Source: Mariniphaga sp041687215
GTDB taxonomy: Bacteria > Bacteroidota > Bacteroidia > Bacteroidales > Prolixibacteraceae
Direction: 5' to 3'
Assembly (NCBI RefSeq): GCF_041687215.1
Contig: NZ_JAWLCI010000006.1
Location: 58,346 to 122,345, forward strand
DNA length: 64,000 nt
How positions within the stretch are numbered: position 1 is the first letter of the stretch; every line of letters begins with the position of its first letter. The notes under the pieces are model-generated. The model worked only from the letters and a program-made list of their open reading frames with translations. It had not been told where the DNA came from and searched no databases. Below are positions 35,962-45,705 of the stretch, in pieces. Position numbers and translations under genes: made by a program.

Positions 35962-36900
35962 TTAGCTTTTATTTTTTATTAACTTTTTAATCGCCATTTT
36001 AGGTGTTCTGTCGATATAAAATAATCCCCAGTGTTTTTCTGGTTCCAGAGGTTCCGGTGAACCTTTCCATGATTCGTCGAAAGCTTCGAAGAAAAAAGTG
36101 AGGATGTTTTCCTTTTTTGTCCAGTCCATCAGCATTTCGTAGTAAATTTTCTGGTATTCTTCGTTTACATTTTCGGGATTGATTCCCCGTCCGTTTGAGT
36201 TGGTGGCCCAGCCGGCTTCGGTAATGATTACCGGTTTTTCCGGGTATTTGCGGGCAACCGAGTAGTAGTTTTCCTTTGAATAATCCAGCGCTTCGTCAAT
36301 GTGTTTGTATTCCCAAACCGGGTAAGTATGGATAGAAATAAAATCCACTTCGCCGGCCAGTTTCTCTAATTTGTAAAGCCAGGGCACATAATTTTCGCAA
36401 AAAGTAACGGGTTGGTCTGCATTTCTTTTTACCTGTTTTACGTATTCAATTACCTTTTTTTCAGCTACATAATGGTCGGTCCATTCCACGCAGGCTTCGT
36501 TGCCTACTGAAAGCGAAAAGATGATTTCGGGGTACTGGCCGGCCAATTCAATTAATCTCGAAATTTTTTTCCGGTTATCCAGGCAATTTTGCATCAGTAC
36601 TTCTTCGGCATAGGTTCCGCCGCCCCACGGGCAATTAAAATTGTTCATTTCGGCATTGATGAATGCACCCTGCATGACCTTAAAATCCAGCTTTTCTTTT
36701 TTGATGACTTCCAGTACGGTTTCAGCGTGTTGGTCGCAATCGTAAAGCCGGAGGTATTTCCAGTGTTTATGCAGAAGCAACAGGTCTTCCTTTACCTCAT
36801 CGTAGGTTGGGAATTTCCCGCCCGGTTGCTGCCCGTGCCTAAAGCCCGAGTAGCATAATGCTTCTGCGTTGGTAATATTTAAGGCTTTAAACGTGTTCAT
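35962..36900 (-). CDS. GH17-family beta-glucanase (cytoplasmic)
   Basis: A 312-residue glycoside hydrolase of the GH17 (beta-1,3-glucanase/transglycosylase) type, a TIM barrel. Likely general acid E135 (SVGNEACVEW) and nucleophile E228 (IITEAGWATNSNGRG). No signal peptide is seen, so it probably acts in the cytoplasm on imported beta-1,3-oligoglucosides. It starts 1 bp after the preceding GH17 gene and precedes the T9SS gene. Sequence is quite divergent from its neighbour, so the two are likely different in chain-length or linkage preference. Confidence 0.8.
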   Translation of the reverse strand: MNTFKALNITNAEALCYSGFRHGQQPGGKFPTYDEVKEDLLLLHKHWKYLRLYDCDQHAETVLEVIKKEKLDFKVMQGAFINAEMNNFNCPWGGGTYAEEVLMQNCLDNRKKISRLIELAGQYPEIIFSLSVGNEACVEWTDHYVAEKKVIEYVKQVKRNADQPVTFCENYVPWLYKLEKLAGEVDFISIHTYPVWEYKHIDEALDYSKENYYSVARKYPEKPVIITEAGWATNSNGRGINPENVNEEYQKIYYEMLMDWTKKENILTFFFEAFDESWKGSPEPLEPEKHWGLFYIDRTPKMAIKKLIKNKS

Positions 36901-36901
36901 T

Positions 36902-37804
36902 TTAAAATTTCAGCTTTTCATGTTTGTCCCAAATTCCCCAATAGGCGCCCACTTCGCCTTCGGCGCCCACTTTCCACGATTCATCGAACGAGGAGAAGTA
37001 GAAAACTTCAATGTTTTCATCTATCGCCCAAAGCTGGGTGTTTACGAAATATTTCAATGCGTTAATGTGCGATGGAACAGCATTCCCCAATGATTCGCCT
37101 TTGCTGGGCCAACCTGTTTCAGTAATAATGACTCTTTTCCCCTTTCCTGCCTCAACAGCCTGCTGGTACATTTGCTGCATGTGCGGCAGGGAATAGTTGT
37201 AATCCGTTCCCTCCCAAAACGGGTAACAATTGCACAAAATCACATCGCAGAGCTCGGTTATTTCGGGGTGCTGCACAAATTCGTAATAGGCATCCACATA
37301 GCCAACCGAAATGCCCGGAAGTTCATTTTTTACATGGCTGATGGTTTCCAGAAGTTCTTCTTTCGGTAAATCATTCCGGTAGAGCACTTCGTTGCCCACA
37401 GCGGCAATATCAACAAAACCATCTTTTGCCAACTGAATCAGGTTTTCTATTTCCTGGCGGTTCTTTTCCTTGTCGGTTCCCAACCAGGCGCCCACAAGGG
37501 TTTTTATGCCCAGTTCTTTGGCAATTTGCGGAATCAGCTCATTTCCTTCGATACACGAGAATGACCGAATCCATTGCGTATAAGGTTTTAATTGTTGCAG
37601 CCGGCGCCTGATTTGCCCTGCTGAAATAATATCGCCGGGTTTTTGCCCGTCTTCGTAAAGGCTGAAACAAAAACCGTGAACGCCTCCGTACAGAATTTCC
37701 AGAAAAAGGTTTCTGATATCTTCATCTGATTTTTTTTCGAGGGGCTGTTTATCAAACTTTTTTGATTCCCTGAAGTTTAAAAATTGTTCTGGTCTGAATG
37801 ACAT
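36902..37804 (-). CDS. GH17-family beta-glucanase (cytoplasmic)
   Basis: A 300-residue GH17-type TIM-barrel enzyme for beta-1,3-glucans. Conserved GH17 features: YGGVHGFCFSLYEDGQKPGD start, general acid E139 in VGNEV, and nucleophile E229 in ITETGWPSKGE. The C-terminal FYFSSFDESWK is typical of bacterial GH17 proteins. No signal peptide, so probably cytoplasmic. It follows a symporter gene and is immediately before a second GH17 gene, consistent with processing of imported oligosaccharides. Confidence 0.88.
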   Translation of the reverse strand: MSFRPEQFLNFRESKKFDKQPLEKKSDEDIRNLFLEILYGGVHGFCFSLYEDGQKPGDIISAGQIRRRLQQLKPYTQWIRSFSCIEGNELIPQIAKELGIKTLVGAWLGTDKEKNRQEIENLIQLAKDGFVDIAAVGNEVLYRNDLPKEELLETISHVKNELPGISVGYVDAYYEFVQHPEITELCDVILCNCYPFWEGTDYNYSLPHMQQMYQQAVEAGKGKRVIITETGWPSKGESLGNAVPSHINALKYFVNTQLWAIDENIEVFYFSSFDESWKVGAEGEVGAYWGIWDKHEKLKF

Positions 37805-37856
37805 ATCTTTGATTATTAAAAATTTACATTACAATGATTCAATAGAAAGAGGCATT

Positions 37857-39287
37857 TTAAAGTTCTCCTCTTCGTCTAACCAATTCTTCTTTAATTTCTC
37901 TGGCTTTTTTCTCAGTGAGGTCGTACCCCCACATCACCCATATAGCCAGGCCGGCGGTAAATGCAGGCACGATAATATCGGCAAGCCTCAGGTTTATAAT
38001 GGTATCGGCTGTTTGCTGTGCGGCAAGCTGGTCGAAACCTACCAGTTTGAGCACCAAACCACCCAAAACAAGAGCAAGACCTTGTCCCAGTTTCACCATC
38101 CACCAGTAAATGGCTCCGAATGTCCCTTCCTTGCGGGGCATGCCATTGTTTAACTCGTCGAGGTCGCACACATCGGCGGTCATGCTCATCATCAGGGTAA
38201 ACAACCCGCCAATTCCAAATACCATTAGGGGTAGGGGCATAAACATTAACCATGGATTTTCAGGATTGAAGCCCCACCATTTCAGTGCATATCCCACCAT
38301 GGAAAGAGCGGTGGCATAAATGAATGCTTTTCTTTTTCCCCATTTGTTTGCCATCCAGGTAATTACCGGAATGATTAAAAATGCAGTAAACACAGCGCTG
38401 ATGGTTGAGAACCAGGCCGGCCAGGTACCGGCAGCGCCATAATCACCTTTAAACATATAGAATACAATGATGAAATAACTGAACGAAGCTACCATTTGGA
38501 AGCCGTTGAAGACCAGGAATGTTGCTCCGCAAAGCCTTACAAATGAAACGTTCTTAAAAATCAGCACCATATTATGGAGCAAACTTTTTAAACTTTTATA
38601 AATATTTCTTATCGTTAGTTCGTCGCGGTTGGTAAGGTTTGCCTGGTCAATTTCTTTGCAGAACAAGGCGGGCAACATACCCAATATCATACAAATGCCA
38701 CCAACAATTATGGCCAGCCTGCGAACACCAATAGCCTGTGTTTCGAATAAATTGGGGTTGGCAATAAGTACCCAGAACCAGGGCACTATCATCCAGGCTA
38801 CCTGACCGAGAGTTTGCGAAAAACCCATTAAACGGGTTCGCTCATTGTAATCCGACGTCATTTCATAACCCAACCCAATAAGAGGTGTTGAAAACATGGT
38901 GTTTCCAAGCAGATATACCATGGAAAGAATGAGAAAATACCAGAAGTTGTATGCCTGGGTATTATCGGGATTAAGTTGCCACAAAACGGCAAACAAAACA
39001 CCGCTGAGAATGGCGCCTACAAAAATATAGGGTTTCCGGCGGCCAAACCTCGATTTTGTATTGTCTGTAATATAACCCATAATGGGGTCGGTAATGGCAT
39101 CGAAAAACCGAGGCAAACCGCCGAGTAAACCAGCCAGAAAAGGGTCCATTCCAAAAGCTGTAAGCAAGAAAAAGGCGAAAACCCCTAAAGCACCGGGCAA
39201 CAGGTTGTTAACTAAATGTCCGGCGCCAAAGGCTGCCTTTTGTCCGAAGGGAACCCTGTCTTTTAGCGGTGTTACATACTTTGACAT
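37857..39287 (-). CDS. GPH-family MFS sugar:cation symporter
   Basis: A 476-residue inner-membrane transporter of the glycoside-pentoside-hexuronide (GPH) group, with about 12 membrane segments. Seen: GLLGGLPRFFDAITDPIMGYITDNTKSRFGRRKP (the conserved loop 2-3 motif with RFGRRKP), and PEIGLGYEMTSDYNERTRL-like segment in loop 4-5. It is likely to import beta-glucan oligosaccharides or glucose with a cation. It is the second such gene of the operon; the other (40872-42227) flanks the GH30 gene on the other side. Confidence 0.9.
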   Translation of the reverse strand: MSKYVTPLKDRVPFGQKAAFGAGHLVNNLLPGALGVFAFFLLTAFGMDPFLAGLLGGLPRFFDAITDPIMGYITDNTKSRFGRRKPYIFVGAILSGVLFAVLWQLNPDNTQAYNFWYFLILSMVYLLGNTMFSTPLIGLGYEMTSDYNERTRLMGFSQTLGQVAWMIVPWFWVLIANPNLFETQAIGVRRLAIIVGGICMILGMLPALFCKEIDQANLTNRDELTIRNIYKSLKSLLHNMVLIFKNVSFVRLCGATFLVFNGFQMVASFSYFIIVFYMFKGDYGAAGTWPAWFSTISAVFTAFLIIPVITWMANKWGKRKAFIYATALSMVGYALKWWGFNPENPWLMFMPLPLMVFGIGGLFTLMMSMTADVCDLDELNNGMPRKEGTFGAIYWWMVKLGQGLALVLGGLVLKLVGFDQLAAQQTADTIINLRLADIIVPAFTAGLAIWVMWGYDLTEKKAREIKEELVRRRGEL

Positions 39288-39329
39288 AATTTATTGATTT
39301 TAAGTTATAATTTGTTGTTCTGAAATTTT

Positions 39330-40826
39330 CTATAAGGTTTTAATTAAAATGGATTGAATGGCTTTTCCGCTGATGACGAATTCCACTGATTTTTCATTCA
39401 GGTTAAGTTGAATACCTTTTGTCTCCTCCTCAGGATTGAAGACGATTACGGCTATACTTCCATCGGTATTTCGGGCAGCGGTTACCATTAAATTATCAGC
39501 ACTGTTATCAAACCCGATTCGTACAGCGCCCGGCCTTATGTACCTGCTGAAATGGGCCAGCGCATAATAAAGCGGTGTAATGTAAACTTCATCCTGCTCC
39601 GGGTCAACAATAACCGGCGCCACACACCAATTTTTCGCCCAATTGGGGCCGCCCTGCCGGTCGAGCACCATGTTCCAGTCCACCCAGCCATCTACCCCGT
39701 TGTTCAGGCAACCGATAATGTCGCGGGCATACCGGAACACCGGAACGTATTTGGGGTGTAGATGTTTTTGTTCTTCGGGTGCCCAGTCCCATCCCCAGTC
39801 AGTGGCATCCTTCGACCAGTACCAGGCGTCGTCGTTCCAGCGAGGAACCTGCGCGTCAATGCAGGCCTCGGTGTTGATGAGGTGCTTGCCGGGTGCTTTG
39901 TTGTACGCGTATTGCAACGCTTCGGGGAAATATTCCACGGTGCTGGCATACCAGTGTACAGCTGTTCCGTCGAAATAATCGCGTGCCTTTTCGTCGCCAA
40001 ACATCACATCAACCCAAATTTTCAATTGCTCGTCGCGGTTTTGGTCGAAGCCGAGGATTTTTACTTGATGCCCGTTTTCCTGTAGTTTAGGCCACAAGTG
40101 ATTCTTTACAAATTCCGTCATTTCTTCCGGGGAGTAATGCATACTTTCCCAGTTGCTGTCATTCCCCAGCGGTTCGTTTTCAACGGTAAAACCCCAGATG
40201 TCGATTTCTTCAGCACCGTATGCATCAAGGTATTTCGAGAAGAACAATGCCCAGGTTTCGTAATATTCCGGCAACAGTTTTCCGCCGCGCCAGTCGTTGT
40301 TGTCTTTCATCCACGGTGGAGCAGTCCAGGGCGATGAAATGATTTTGAAACCGTCTTTGGAGATGGCCTGCGCATCTTTAATCATGGGTATAATGTCATC
40401 CAAATCTTCTTCGATGGAAAAATGTTCCAGTTCAAAATCGCCTTCCACAGGAGCGTAAGAGTAATTTCCCAAAGAGAAATCGGAGGAGTTCATGTGTGTG
40501 CGGGTCAGGGAATATCGGGCGCCCGATTCGCCAAAATAAGCTTCCAGAATTTTATCGCGGTTTTCCTGGCTTACCTGGTTGAGCAGATAAGCAGAAGCCT
40601 CCGTGAAAGAACCGCCAAATCCGGTGATGGTTTGGAATTCTTCGTCGGGCAAAATGGAAATTTTCACGATGGAGTCTGTCTCCGGAAATTCAGATAATTG
40701 GGTTAGTTTATTCCCATTGGCTGAAGTTTCGAAAACTTCCACCTCAAGTTTTTTTGAATTCATACAACTACTTATGAGAAATATGGTGAGAAAAACAGGT
40801 ATTAGTTTTGGTAAAATTGTCTTCAT
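39330..40826 (-). CDS. GH30-family beta-glucanase lipoprotein
   Basis: A GH30 enzyme of about 498 residues; the ATG at 40826 begins a lipoprotein signal (FLTIFLISSC). GH30 members include beta-1,6-glucanases and glucosylceramidases. Catalytic residues: acid/base E218 in TVENEPLG and nucleophile E320 in INTEACID (numbering from this start). FGGSFTEASA and LTRTHMNSSDFSLGNYSYA are characteristic. In a beta-1,3/1,6-glucan operon the natural role is removing beta-1,6 branches of laminarin, at the periplasm or cell surface. It sits between two symporter genes. Glucosylceramidase activity cannot be excluded by sequence alone. Confidence 0.9.
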   Translation of the reverse strand: MKTILPKLIPVFLTIFLISSCMNSKKLEVEVFETSANGNKLTQLSEFPETDSIVKISILPDEEFQTITGFGGSFTEASAYLLNQVSQENRDKILEAYFGESGARYSLTRTHMNSSDFSLGNYSYAPVEGDFELEHFSIEEDLDDIIPMIKDAQAISKDGFKIISSPWTAPPWMKDNNDWRGGKLLPEYYETWALFFSKYLDAYGAEEIDIWGFTVENEPLGNDSNWESMHYSPEEMTEFVKNHLWPKLQENGHQVKILGFDQNRDEQLKIWVDVMFGDEKARDYFDGTAVHWYASTVEYFPEALQYAYNKAPGKHLINTEACIDAQVPRWNDDAWYWSKDATDWGWDWAPEEQKHLHPKYVPVFRYARDIIGCLNNGVDGWVDWNMVLDRQGGPNWAKNWCVAPVIVDPEQDEVYITPLYYALAHFSRYIRPGAVRIGFDNSADNLMVTAARNTDGSIAVIVFNPEEETKGIQLNLNEKSVEFVISGKAIQSILIKTL

Positions 40827-40871
40827 TCTGTTTGATTTTTCAACTTGCATCGCTTGCATTATTAATCGATT

Positions 40872-42227
40872 TTATTCTTGTTCTTCTCTTCTCTGTTCCA
40901 GTTCTTTCTGCATCACAAGGCAGGTTTTGTGGTCGATGGCATAGTAGAAGAGCAGAATAGCGCACGACATGTACAGCACTCCGGGAAACACTGAAATCAT
41001 CAGTTTTATGCCGTTTATGGAGGTGGCTGTTTGTTCGGCATTGGGCACAAACTGAAACAGGGCCAGCATCCAGCCTGCCAGTGCGCCGCCAATTCCCCAT
41101 CCGGCTTTTTGTGCGAATGTGGCTGCCGAAAACACCAGTCCGGTGGCACGCCGGTTGAATTTCCATTCAGAATAATCTGCCGTATCCGCAAGCATGGTCC
41201 AAAGCAATGGAACAGCAGGGGCGTAAGTAAATTTGGCCAGTATATTCAGGATGTAAACGGAATAGATGTTTTCATTTCCGGGAAGATATAAAAGGATGAA
41301 AAACAATCCCGAAAGCAGTGAACTCGCCATATAAACATTCCGTTTTCCAAAACGTTCTGCCAGTGGTTTCGAAAAAGGGATACCCACAATTAAAGCTACC
41401 GTTCCAATAACATTAAACAGTTGTACGCTTTCTTCCTTCCCGATGTAATATTTGAAGTAATAGGCAATGGAAAGGTTTTGCAAGGCAAACATGATAAAAG
41501 AAACAATGCCAACGAAAAACAGGATAACCCAGGGTCGGTTTTTGAACAGGTTTTTAATATCCTGTTTCAGATTTTTTTGCTGTTTTGACGGGGGTTGTAT
41601 CCTTTCCCTGGTGGATTTAAACGTAATCATGAACAGCACAAAACTGATGGCCGCAAACAGCATCAGCGTATATTGATACCCTTTGGCATTGTCGCCTTTG
41701 CCAAAATAATTGGCCAGGTAAAGCGCGGTTCCGGTAACAATAAACTGCCCGATAAAAGCGAAAATGAAACGGTAAGAATTTAATCCGGCCCTTTCGTAGG
41801 AGTCGGACGTCATTACAGCGCCCAGCGAAGAATAGGGAAGGTTGATGGCCGTGAAAACCGTCATCAGCAATAAATAGGTAACCCCGGCATAAATTACTTT
41901 TCCCGTGTTTCCAAAATCGGGTGTTGAAAAAGTCAGCACAGCCAGCACGCTGTAGGGGAGCGCCATCCAGAGCAGATAGGGACGAAATTTTCCCCAGCGG
42001 GTATTGGTGCGGTCGGCAATAATGCCCATCAGCGGGTCGCTGAACATGTCCCAGAAACGGGCAATCAGCATGATGGTTCCTGCTGCTGCAGCAGATATTC
42101 CAAAAGTGTCGGTGTAAAAAATCAGAATCCAGAAGCCCACCATGTCCCACACAAAGTGCGAAGCCGTGTCGCCCAGACCATAGCCTATTTTTTCCTTAAC
42201 AGATAATTTTGCTGTGTTTTTGTTCAT
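40872..42227 (-). CDS. GPH-family MFS sugar:cation symporter
   Basis: A 451-residue inner-membrane GPH transporter with about 12 helices. The start KEKIGYGLGDTASHFVWDMVGFWILIFYTD and the loop motif FWDMFSDPLMGIIADRTNTRWGKFRPY are typical; LPYSSLGAVMTSDSYERAGL is the second signature. It follows the phosphorylase gene by 2 bp, so the two are very probably coexpressed: imported oligosaccharide meets the phosphorylase. It differs considerably from the other GPH protein of the operon, suggesting distinct substrates. Confidence 0.9.
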   Translation of the reverse strand: MNKNTAKLSVKEKIGYGLGDTASHFVWDMVGFWILIFYTDTFGISAAAAGTIMLIARFWDMFSDPLMGIIADRTNTRWGKFRPYLLWMALPYSVLAVLTFSTPDFGNTGKVIYAGVTYLLLMTVFTAINLPYSSLGAVMTSDSYERAGLNSYRFIFAFIGQFIVTGTALYLANYFGKGDNAKGYQYTLMLFAAISFVLFMITFKSTRERIQPPSKQQKNLKQDIKNLFKNRPWVILFFVGIVSFIMFALQNLSIAYYFKYYIGKEESVQLFNVIGTVALIVGIPFSKPLAERFGKRNVYMASSLLSGLFFILLYLPGNENIYSVYILNILAKFTYAPAVPLLWTMLADTADYSEWKFNRRATGLVFSAATFAQKAGWGIGGALAGWMLALFQFVPNAEQTATSINGIKLMISVFPGVLYMSCAILLFYYAIDHKTCLVMQKELEQRREEQE

Positions 42228-42229
42228 CG

Positions 42230-45200
42230 TTATTTGTTTATTGAAATTTCAACTTTTTCTATTTCACCGGTTCTTTTGAATAGTAGGGTGCTGATTTCCT
42301 GACTCAGCGTTTTACCTGCAATTTCTACCTTGCTTTCATCAGCAAAATGAACGGTTATATTTTCGATTTCGGAGAGCGAGTAAACCACCGGTGTCTGACA
42401 GATTGTAAATGCCAACTGACCGGATGAGAGTATGATTTTTCTGATTTCGCCGCTGTATGTTTGGTATTCAAACGTTTGTGCTTCATTCAGAAACTCCTCT
42501 TTTCTAAGCAGTAGTGGATTGAAACGCAGTTTTCCATCTTTTACAAATACCCCCAACTCGCCAAACCTCACCAGGATATCTTCCTTCACCTGACCGGTCA
42601 TTCCGGGTTGCTGGGCGCCCCGGTGCTGTGGTGTGTGCGAATACGGGTCGGTGGGGAATGCGCCATACAACTCAGGCGATTTGTGTACTCCGATTCCTGC
42701 TTCAATTTCGTAGTAGTGGTCAAGCAGCCTTCCGGTCACTTTTTCATCGGCGCCCTCTTCCATGGCTTTCAGGCAAACTTCCTGCACCGCCAGATGCAGT
42801 TTAGATACCATGTGCCAGTAAATGGAGCCCAGTCCTTCGTAGGAATAAAATGTGCCCGACCTGCCCGTAAAAGCCTTGTGGTTAAATACTTTCTCAAAGA
42901 TATCGAGAACCAAATTCCGGTCTTTTTCAACCAATTCTTTATATTCACTTTTCGATATCCTGCTTAGCGCATCTTCCAAATCGCGGGCATTTTTGAAATT
43001 CCCGTTGAAATGCAATCCACCCTGAATGTCCTGGTTAACAATTGCTTTATTCCCATCGGAAACCAGTTTTTGAAGCAATGCTGATTTTTGCAGGCTGTCA
43101 GCCGGAATATTGTTCTTTTCCAAAAAGCCGGGGAGTTTTTTATTGGGATATAAAATATAGCTATACTGGTCTTCGCGGAAAAGGGCGCTGCTTTTAAGTG
43201 CATCCAAAACCTCAAGCGCCTGCTCTGAATTTAAGTAACCCGAACTCAAAACCGCCACCTGTCCTTCGAGCATTTCTGAGAGATACGAAACAGAAACTTC
43301 GGTATCAGTGGCCGACATCAGGTTATAGGCATGGTACAGTTTATCCGGTCGCTGATTGGCGCGGATGGAATGTTCAATAAAATCGAGGCAAACGCCGGTA
43401 AAAAATTTCAACTCTGTTATTGTAATTTCTTCTTTTGTACCTTCAAATCCATTTTGGTAAATGTGCTGGCGATAGTCCGATGCAGCATTTCCAAGCCGGT
43501 CCAGAATATTTTTTCGTTCCGTATTGCTTATTTTTCCAGTCAGTAAAGAACTGGATTCTGCAAGCGTATTTTGAACAGATTGGTAAAAAACATTCAATTC
43601 GGCAGAAATTGTTGCGTGTTCCATTTCGCAACTTTTTAGGGTATTTTGAAAAAACTTCAGAAAACGGTGCAGATAGTAAAGCGTAACCATCGACACCCCG
43701 TTTCCTACCAGCGCATTGTTGGCGTCGTTCCATTCCGGCCGCTGTGTGTTCATCCAGATTCCGGCTTCGGGAATAAAATTCGACAGTTTTGCCAGCAGGG
43801 TGGCCAGCACTTTTTCAACGAAATTCACATGGTAAATTTCCTGTTTGCCGGAAGTTAGCAATGCGCCGTCGGCCCCAATTGATTCACGCTGCTTTCTGAT
43901 GGAACCATCCCAGTTGAGGTCAAATTCAATAGTATCTTTCGGGTTTTTCAGGAGTTGTTCGTAAGGTTTAATTTTATACGGAACCGCAGCGTAAACAAAC
44001 CAATCCTTGTTAAAAAACGATTGTAATTTACCGGGGTAATATTTTTCGATGATTTCAAAAAACTTCTGCAAATAAATAATCTGATGGTCGCCCCAGTAAC
44101 CGATGTACGACCAGGGATTGTCGGGCTCGATGGTTTCCCAGTCGAATCCGTCTTTGGTCACCCGATACGGATTGTACCCGTCGAACGTTGAGGCATTTAG
44201 AAACTTGAAAATCATTCCATCAATAAACTCAGGGAATGAATGGGCCAAAGCCTCCCAGTTTTGGAAAATATCCCGCCAGTTTCCTTCATAATCCAGTATT
44301 TCTGAGCCATCGTTTTCGTTTTGAATGTTGATGGTGAAATAGTTCCAGGGCCGGCTGGGGTCGCCGTGCCGGCGGCTGAATTTCAGAGGCAGGTACTCTA
44401 CCGAAAGCCGGGTTAAATCAGTGTCGCTGCTGTTTTGCAGAAGCTCCTTCAATGCAAAAAGACTGAAAATTTCGGGAAGTTTCGCAATAAAATTCTGGTT
44501 TCTTTCCACCACATTTTTATTGGCATTAACCAGGTATCGGATAAAATCTTCCTTTTTAATTTGGTAGTTGTCGTCAAAAATTCCACCGCGCATAATATTG
44601 AACAGCACGTTGGAAAAATGGCGGGAGTCGATTAGTTTATCAGCCGTAAATTGCTGACCGTCTGCACTCGCCACCAGTTCAACCAGCTTTTCTGTTCCAG
44701 AGTCGATATCTTCCTGAATTTGCCTGTCAAGTTCAGCTTTGTTTTTTATTTTTTGAAACAGTTCAACGATTTGCGCATGATTCTGATTGACATTGGCTAA
44801 GATTTTCCAGCCCTTTTCACCTTGGGCAGGTAACCGGATTTCTTCAGAAATAAAATAAGCTCCCTTTTCTCCTTTAATATCCTTTTCATTTGCCAATTCT
44901 CCGTTCCTTCTGAATTTATCCAGTTGCAGTGAGGAAAGCAGGTGTTTTGGTTTTTCCAATCCCAATGACCATGCGATGTTTGCTTTCAGCGCTTCGCTGG
45001 GTTCTGCTTTGTCAACAATTATAGCGCTGAGGGCATAAATTCCCAATCCGGATTCCGGCTCCAGTTCACTTCGTTTGTAGGCATCTACCAGGTTGCTGGT
45101 AGAACGCTGCAAGTCGCTGGGCACACCAAAAGGCATAATGTTCTGAATTCCGTCCAGCAGGGTAATTTGGTAATCGTTGCCGGAAGTATTTTTCAACGAA

Positions 45201-45640
45201 ACTTTTTTGACGAAACCAAAAATCTTCGATGAATTCCACTGATAGCTGAATTCCAGCCCCAAATCATGGTTGATTTCTTCGAAAATGATTTTGTTGCCGT
45301 AAATGCTTTTGCAGAGGTTCCGGCTGATGTTGTATTTCCCGGTAAACCGTTCAGAGAAAGGTTCCCAAACATGAACCTGATTTCCCTCGCGTACACGGAA
45401 AATTGTTTTACTTCCTGTAATGTCGGCCGACTCGGTAATTTTATCGTCGGTGTAATAGGGGAACAAAGCATACTCAGGGTTTTTGCGTCCGGCCGAAATT
45501 CCGCCATTGCTCGAAATAAACATCCAGTGATTCGAATCGCTGACGATGCTCATAAAGAAGGGGCGCAGGACATCGCAATTTGTTATTTTAAAGTAGCTTT
45601 CATTCTCGTATTCAACTACCTGCATTTCCACTTTTTTCAT
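42230..45640 (-). CDS. beta-1,3-glucan phosphorylase-like enzyme (GH149/GH161 type)
   Basis: A 1136-residue phosphorylase related to GH94. The likely catalytic acid is D639 in RPEWNDANNALVGNG, equivalent to the DWND aspartate of cellobiose phosphorylases. EGNWRDIFQNWEAL (about 452-465) and the C-terminal HTPQHRGAQQPGMTGQVKEDIL (phosphate-binding region) fit the fold. Length and family fit GH149 (beta-1,3-oligoglucan phosphorylase) or GH161 better than GH94, which is about 800 residues. No signal peptide. It should cleave cytoplasmic beta-1,3-oligoglucosides with phosphate, giving alpha-glucose-1-phosphate. It precedes a symporter gene by 2 bp. Exact chain-length preference is unknown. Confidence 0.8.
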   Translation of the reverse strand: MKKVEMQVVEYENESYFKITNCDVLRPFFMSIVSDSNHWMFISSNGGISAGRKNPEYALFPYYTDDKITESADITGSKTIFRVREGNQVHVWEPFSERFTGKYNISRNLCKSIYGNKIIFEEINHDLGLEFSYQWNSSKIFGFVKKVSLKNTSGNDYQITLLDGIQNIMPFGVPSDLQRSTSNLVDAYKRSELEPESGLGIYALSAIIVDKAEPSEALKANIAWSLGLEKPKHLLSSLQLDKFRRNGELANEKDIKGEKGAYFISEEIRLPAQGEKGWKILANVNQNHAQIVELFQKIKNKAELDRQIQEDIDSGTEKLVELVASADGQQFTADKLIDSRHFSNVLFNIMRGGIFDDNYQIKKEDFIRYLVNANKNVVERNQNFIAKLPEIFSLFALKELLQNSSDTDLTRLSVEYLPLKFSRRHGDPSRPWNYFTINIQNENDGSEILDYEGNWRDIFQNWEALAHSFPEFIDGMIFKFLNASTFDGYNPYRVTKDGFDWETIEPDNPWSYIGYWGDHQIIYLQKFFEIIEKYYPGKLQSFFNKDWFVYAAVPYKIKPYEQLLKNPKDTIEFDLNWDGSIRKQRESIGADGALLTSGKQEIYHVNFVEKVLATLLAKLSNFIPEAGIWMNTQRPEWNDANNALVGNGVSMVTLYYLHRFLKFFQNTLKSCEMEHATISAELNVFYQSVQNTLAESSSLLTGKISNTERKNILDRLGNAASDYRQHIYQNGFEGTKEEITITELKFFTGVCLDFIEHSIRANQRPDKLYHAYNLMSATDTEVSVSYLSEMLEGQVAVLSSGYLNSEQALEVLDALKSSALFREDQYSYILYPNKKLPGFLEKNNIPADSLQKSALLQKLVSDGNKAIVNQDIQGGLHFNGNFKNARDLEDALSRISKSEYKELVEKDRNLVLDIFEKVFNHKAFTGRSGTFYSYEGLGSIYWHMVSKLHLAVQEVCLKAMEEGADEKVTGRLLDHYYEIEAGIGVHKSPELYGAFPTDPYSHTPQHRGAQQPGMTGQVKEDILVRFGELGVFVKDGKLRFNPLLLRKEEFLNEAQTFEYQTYSGEIRKIILSSGQLAFTICQTPVVYSLSEIENITVHFADESKVEIAGKTLSQEISTLLFKRTGEIEKVEISINK

Positions 45641-45705
45641 TCCACTATTTTTTTCAGATATATTTTGCTCATTGATTCAAAAATGATTTTAATGAACCAT
45701 TTCGT

